A stretch of 64,000 bases of DNA from Anaeromyces robustus. Its lineage: Eukaryota > Neocallimastigomycota > Neocallimastigomycetes > Neocallimastigales > Neocallimastigaceae. Below, in pieces: positions 60,030 to 64,000 of this stretch. The position numbers were made by a program, and so were the translations under genes. The stretch is taken from NCBI GenBank assembly GCA_002104895.1, contig MCFG01000052.1, positions 25,001-89,000 on the forward strand, written 5' to 3'. The stretch's first letter is position 1. Every line of letters begins with the position of its first letter. The notes under the pieces are model-generated. The model searched no databases and had not been told where the DNA came from. It worked only from the letters and a program-made list of their open reading frames with translations.

Positions 60030-60390
60030 TTAATTTATTATATTAATTTCTTTTTTTTTATATTTAATAATTAAAGTTTATATTTTTTGTGTTACATATA
60101 AATTTTTATATTAAAAACTTACAAATGTTAAAATATTATAATTGTTATATGTTATATTAAATTAGAATCTTTTGCTGTAGCCAATCAAATTTAATAAATT
60201 AATTAGTATTAGTAAAATTTTATTAAAGTGAATAATAAAAATTGTTTTTTTTAATCATAAAAAAATTTTTTAATATTCAACGAATATACAAATTAATTAT
60301 AAAAAAAAAATTTTTTAAAAATATAAAAAATTCATTGAGAAATTAAATATTAATTAATTTCTGATTTATATAAATTATTTAAATAAAAAA
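59571..60390. other. AT-rich intergenic region
   Basis: Between the ATAD2-like stop and the Dus2 start, on the same strand. It holds a TTA run (59939-60030). Nothing coding is seen. Confidence 0.6.
59939..60030. repeat. (TTA)n microsatellite
   Basis: About 30 TTA units with one TAC interruption near the left end. It is intergenic. Confidence 0.9.
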
Positions 60391-62919
<2,529 letters not shown>

Positions 62920-63739
62920 TTTATTTACTGGAATTAATAATTAAATATATTGAAAAAAAATGTATATATAATAAATCATAAATTTATATTATCAATTACC
63001 TATATTATTTTATTCTATTTTCTCTTTTTTTTCTTCTTTGCCTATTTAATTTTATTTGAATAATATAATATTTATACTTATATAGAAAATTTTAAATAAT
63101 AGATAATAAAATCATATTTAATTATTAAATACTCAATAATAGAACAATCATAAATAATAGAAAAATAACGAAATTTCGTATAAATAATAATATATTAAAA
63201 AGAAGAAGAATATGAATATATATATAAATAAAAAAATTACAATATTAATAAAAATATCTTTACTATATTCACTGTTTATATAAACCATATATAGAAAAAT
63301 AATTTTTTTTTATTATTATATTTTTATTTATTATTATTTTTTTTATCATTTATTATACAATATATAAATATCTAAATATTTATAATATCTTGTGTTTTGT
63401 ATTTAGTTTTTTACATATATAAATTTTATTCACATATAGATAGAAAAACATATTAAAAAGAATATATTATTATATTTGTTTAGTAGTGACTTATTTATAT
63501 ATATTATTTAATATCATATATATTCAATTTAATTATTTGTAGAATTACATTTATCCTTATTATTTGTGATACTTCATACATTGTTCTGTGTATAACATAA
63601 AAATAATTATTTATTTTTAATAATTTATTAAGTTTAAGTATATTAATGATGTTCGATTTTTTTTTTTTTTTTAATTTATTTAGTTTTATTCTAATATATC
63701 CATTTATATATATTATATCCATTAAAATATAAAATATAT

Positions 63740-63781
<42 letters not shown>

Positions 63782-64000
63782 TTTAATTTTGATTTTGATT
63801 ATGATTTTAGTATTGGTATCGTCTACCACATAAATCTTAGCACATACATATTATAGAATATTTTATTATTTTTTTATTTTATAATATATAAAATATTTAA
63901 ATGAAATTTGTATTAAAGTATTAAAATAATTTTTCTTTTATTTATACATTATCATATTACTGATTGATTTTTTTAGAATATGAAGGATGTGAAGTTATAT
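62920..64000. other. AT-rich right end, possible exon fragments
   Basis: Mostly A/T with long T runs (63657-63672, 63743-63780). Two less AT-rich patches occur: 63810-63845, which after a TTTTAG reads YWYRLPHKS and stops on the plus strand, or IYVVDDTNTKI on the minus strand; and the final 24 bases after TTTTTTAG, which read YEGCEVI. Either could be an exon of a gene lying mostly beyond the window. Neither can be confirmed here. Confidence 0.25.

Overview
The window reads as a nuclear contig of an anaerobic gut fungus (Neocallimastigomycota; Piromyces/Neocallimastix/Anaeromyces type). This is an inference. It rests on extremely A+T-rich intergenic DNA and introns, abundant homopolymer and short A/T microsatellites, long poly-Asn codon runs, many small GTAA...AG introns, and conserved proteins that read as fungal (coronin with NAWDTNLVKVNP, a two-domain fluoride exporter, a Yta7/Abo1-like AAA-bromodomain protein). 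Dictyostelids have similar composition, but coronin and the wide gene spacing argue against them. Gene models were spliced by eye. Exon phases close in every model except the THUMPD3-like gene, which needs a one-base correction.

Layout, left to right: a small unrecognised minus-strand gene start (128-781, incomplete at the left edge); a plus-strand FHA-domain protein with an AT-hook-like motif and an RG/RS tail (1602-3809); a minus-strand UBE3C/Hul5-type HECT ubiquitin ligase with 10 exons (4782-9415); a minus-strand THUMPD3-type tRNA guanine-N2 methyltransferase with an apparent one-base frameshift (10840-13089); a minus-strand Trp/Cys-rich protein of unknown function (14326-16757). A gene-poor stretch of about 7 kb follows (16758-23816). 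It holds microsatellites, a decayed ORF, an inverted-repeat (MITE-like) element and a 3-copy tandem repeat. Then come coronin (23817-26551, minus), another repeat- and relic-rich stretch (26552-31731) with two broken coding regions, strong hairpins and a roughly 1-kb terminal-inverted-repeat element, and a fungal fluoride exporter (31732-33461, plus, 7 exons). The cytoplasmic dynein heavy chain follows (34308-48828, minus, one 13.7-kb exon plus a short first exon). After an AT-rich gap with a foldback element (48829-52014) come an ATAD2/Yta7-like AAA-bromodomain protein with 18 exons and giant poly-Asn tracts (52015-59570, plus) and a Dus2-type tRNA dihydrouridine synthase (60391-62919, plus). 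The right edge may start another gene.

The genes are ordinary eukaryotic housekeeping functions: ubiquitin/proteasome, tRNA modification twice, actin and microtubule motors, fluoride export, chromatin. They do not form a pathway cluster. The unusual material lies between them: several unannotated foldback/TIR elements, a pair of convergent decayed coding regions, and unusually pure long A/T microsatellites inside introns and exons. I found no tRNA, rRNA, CRISPR array or convincing new multi-gene system.
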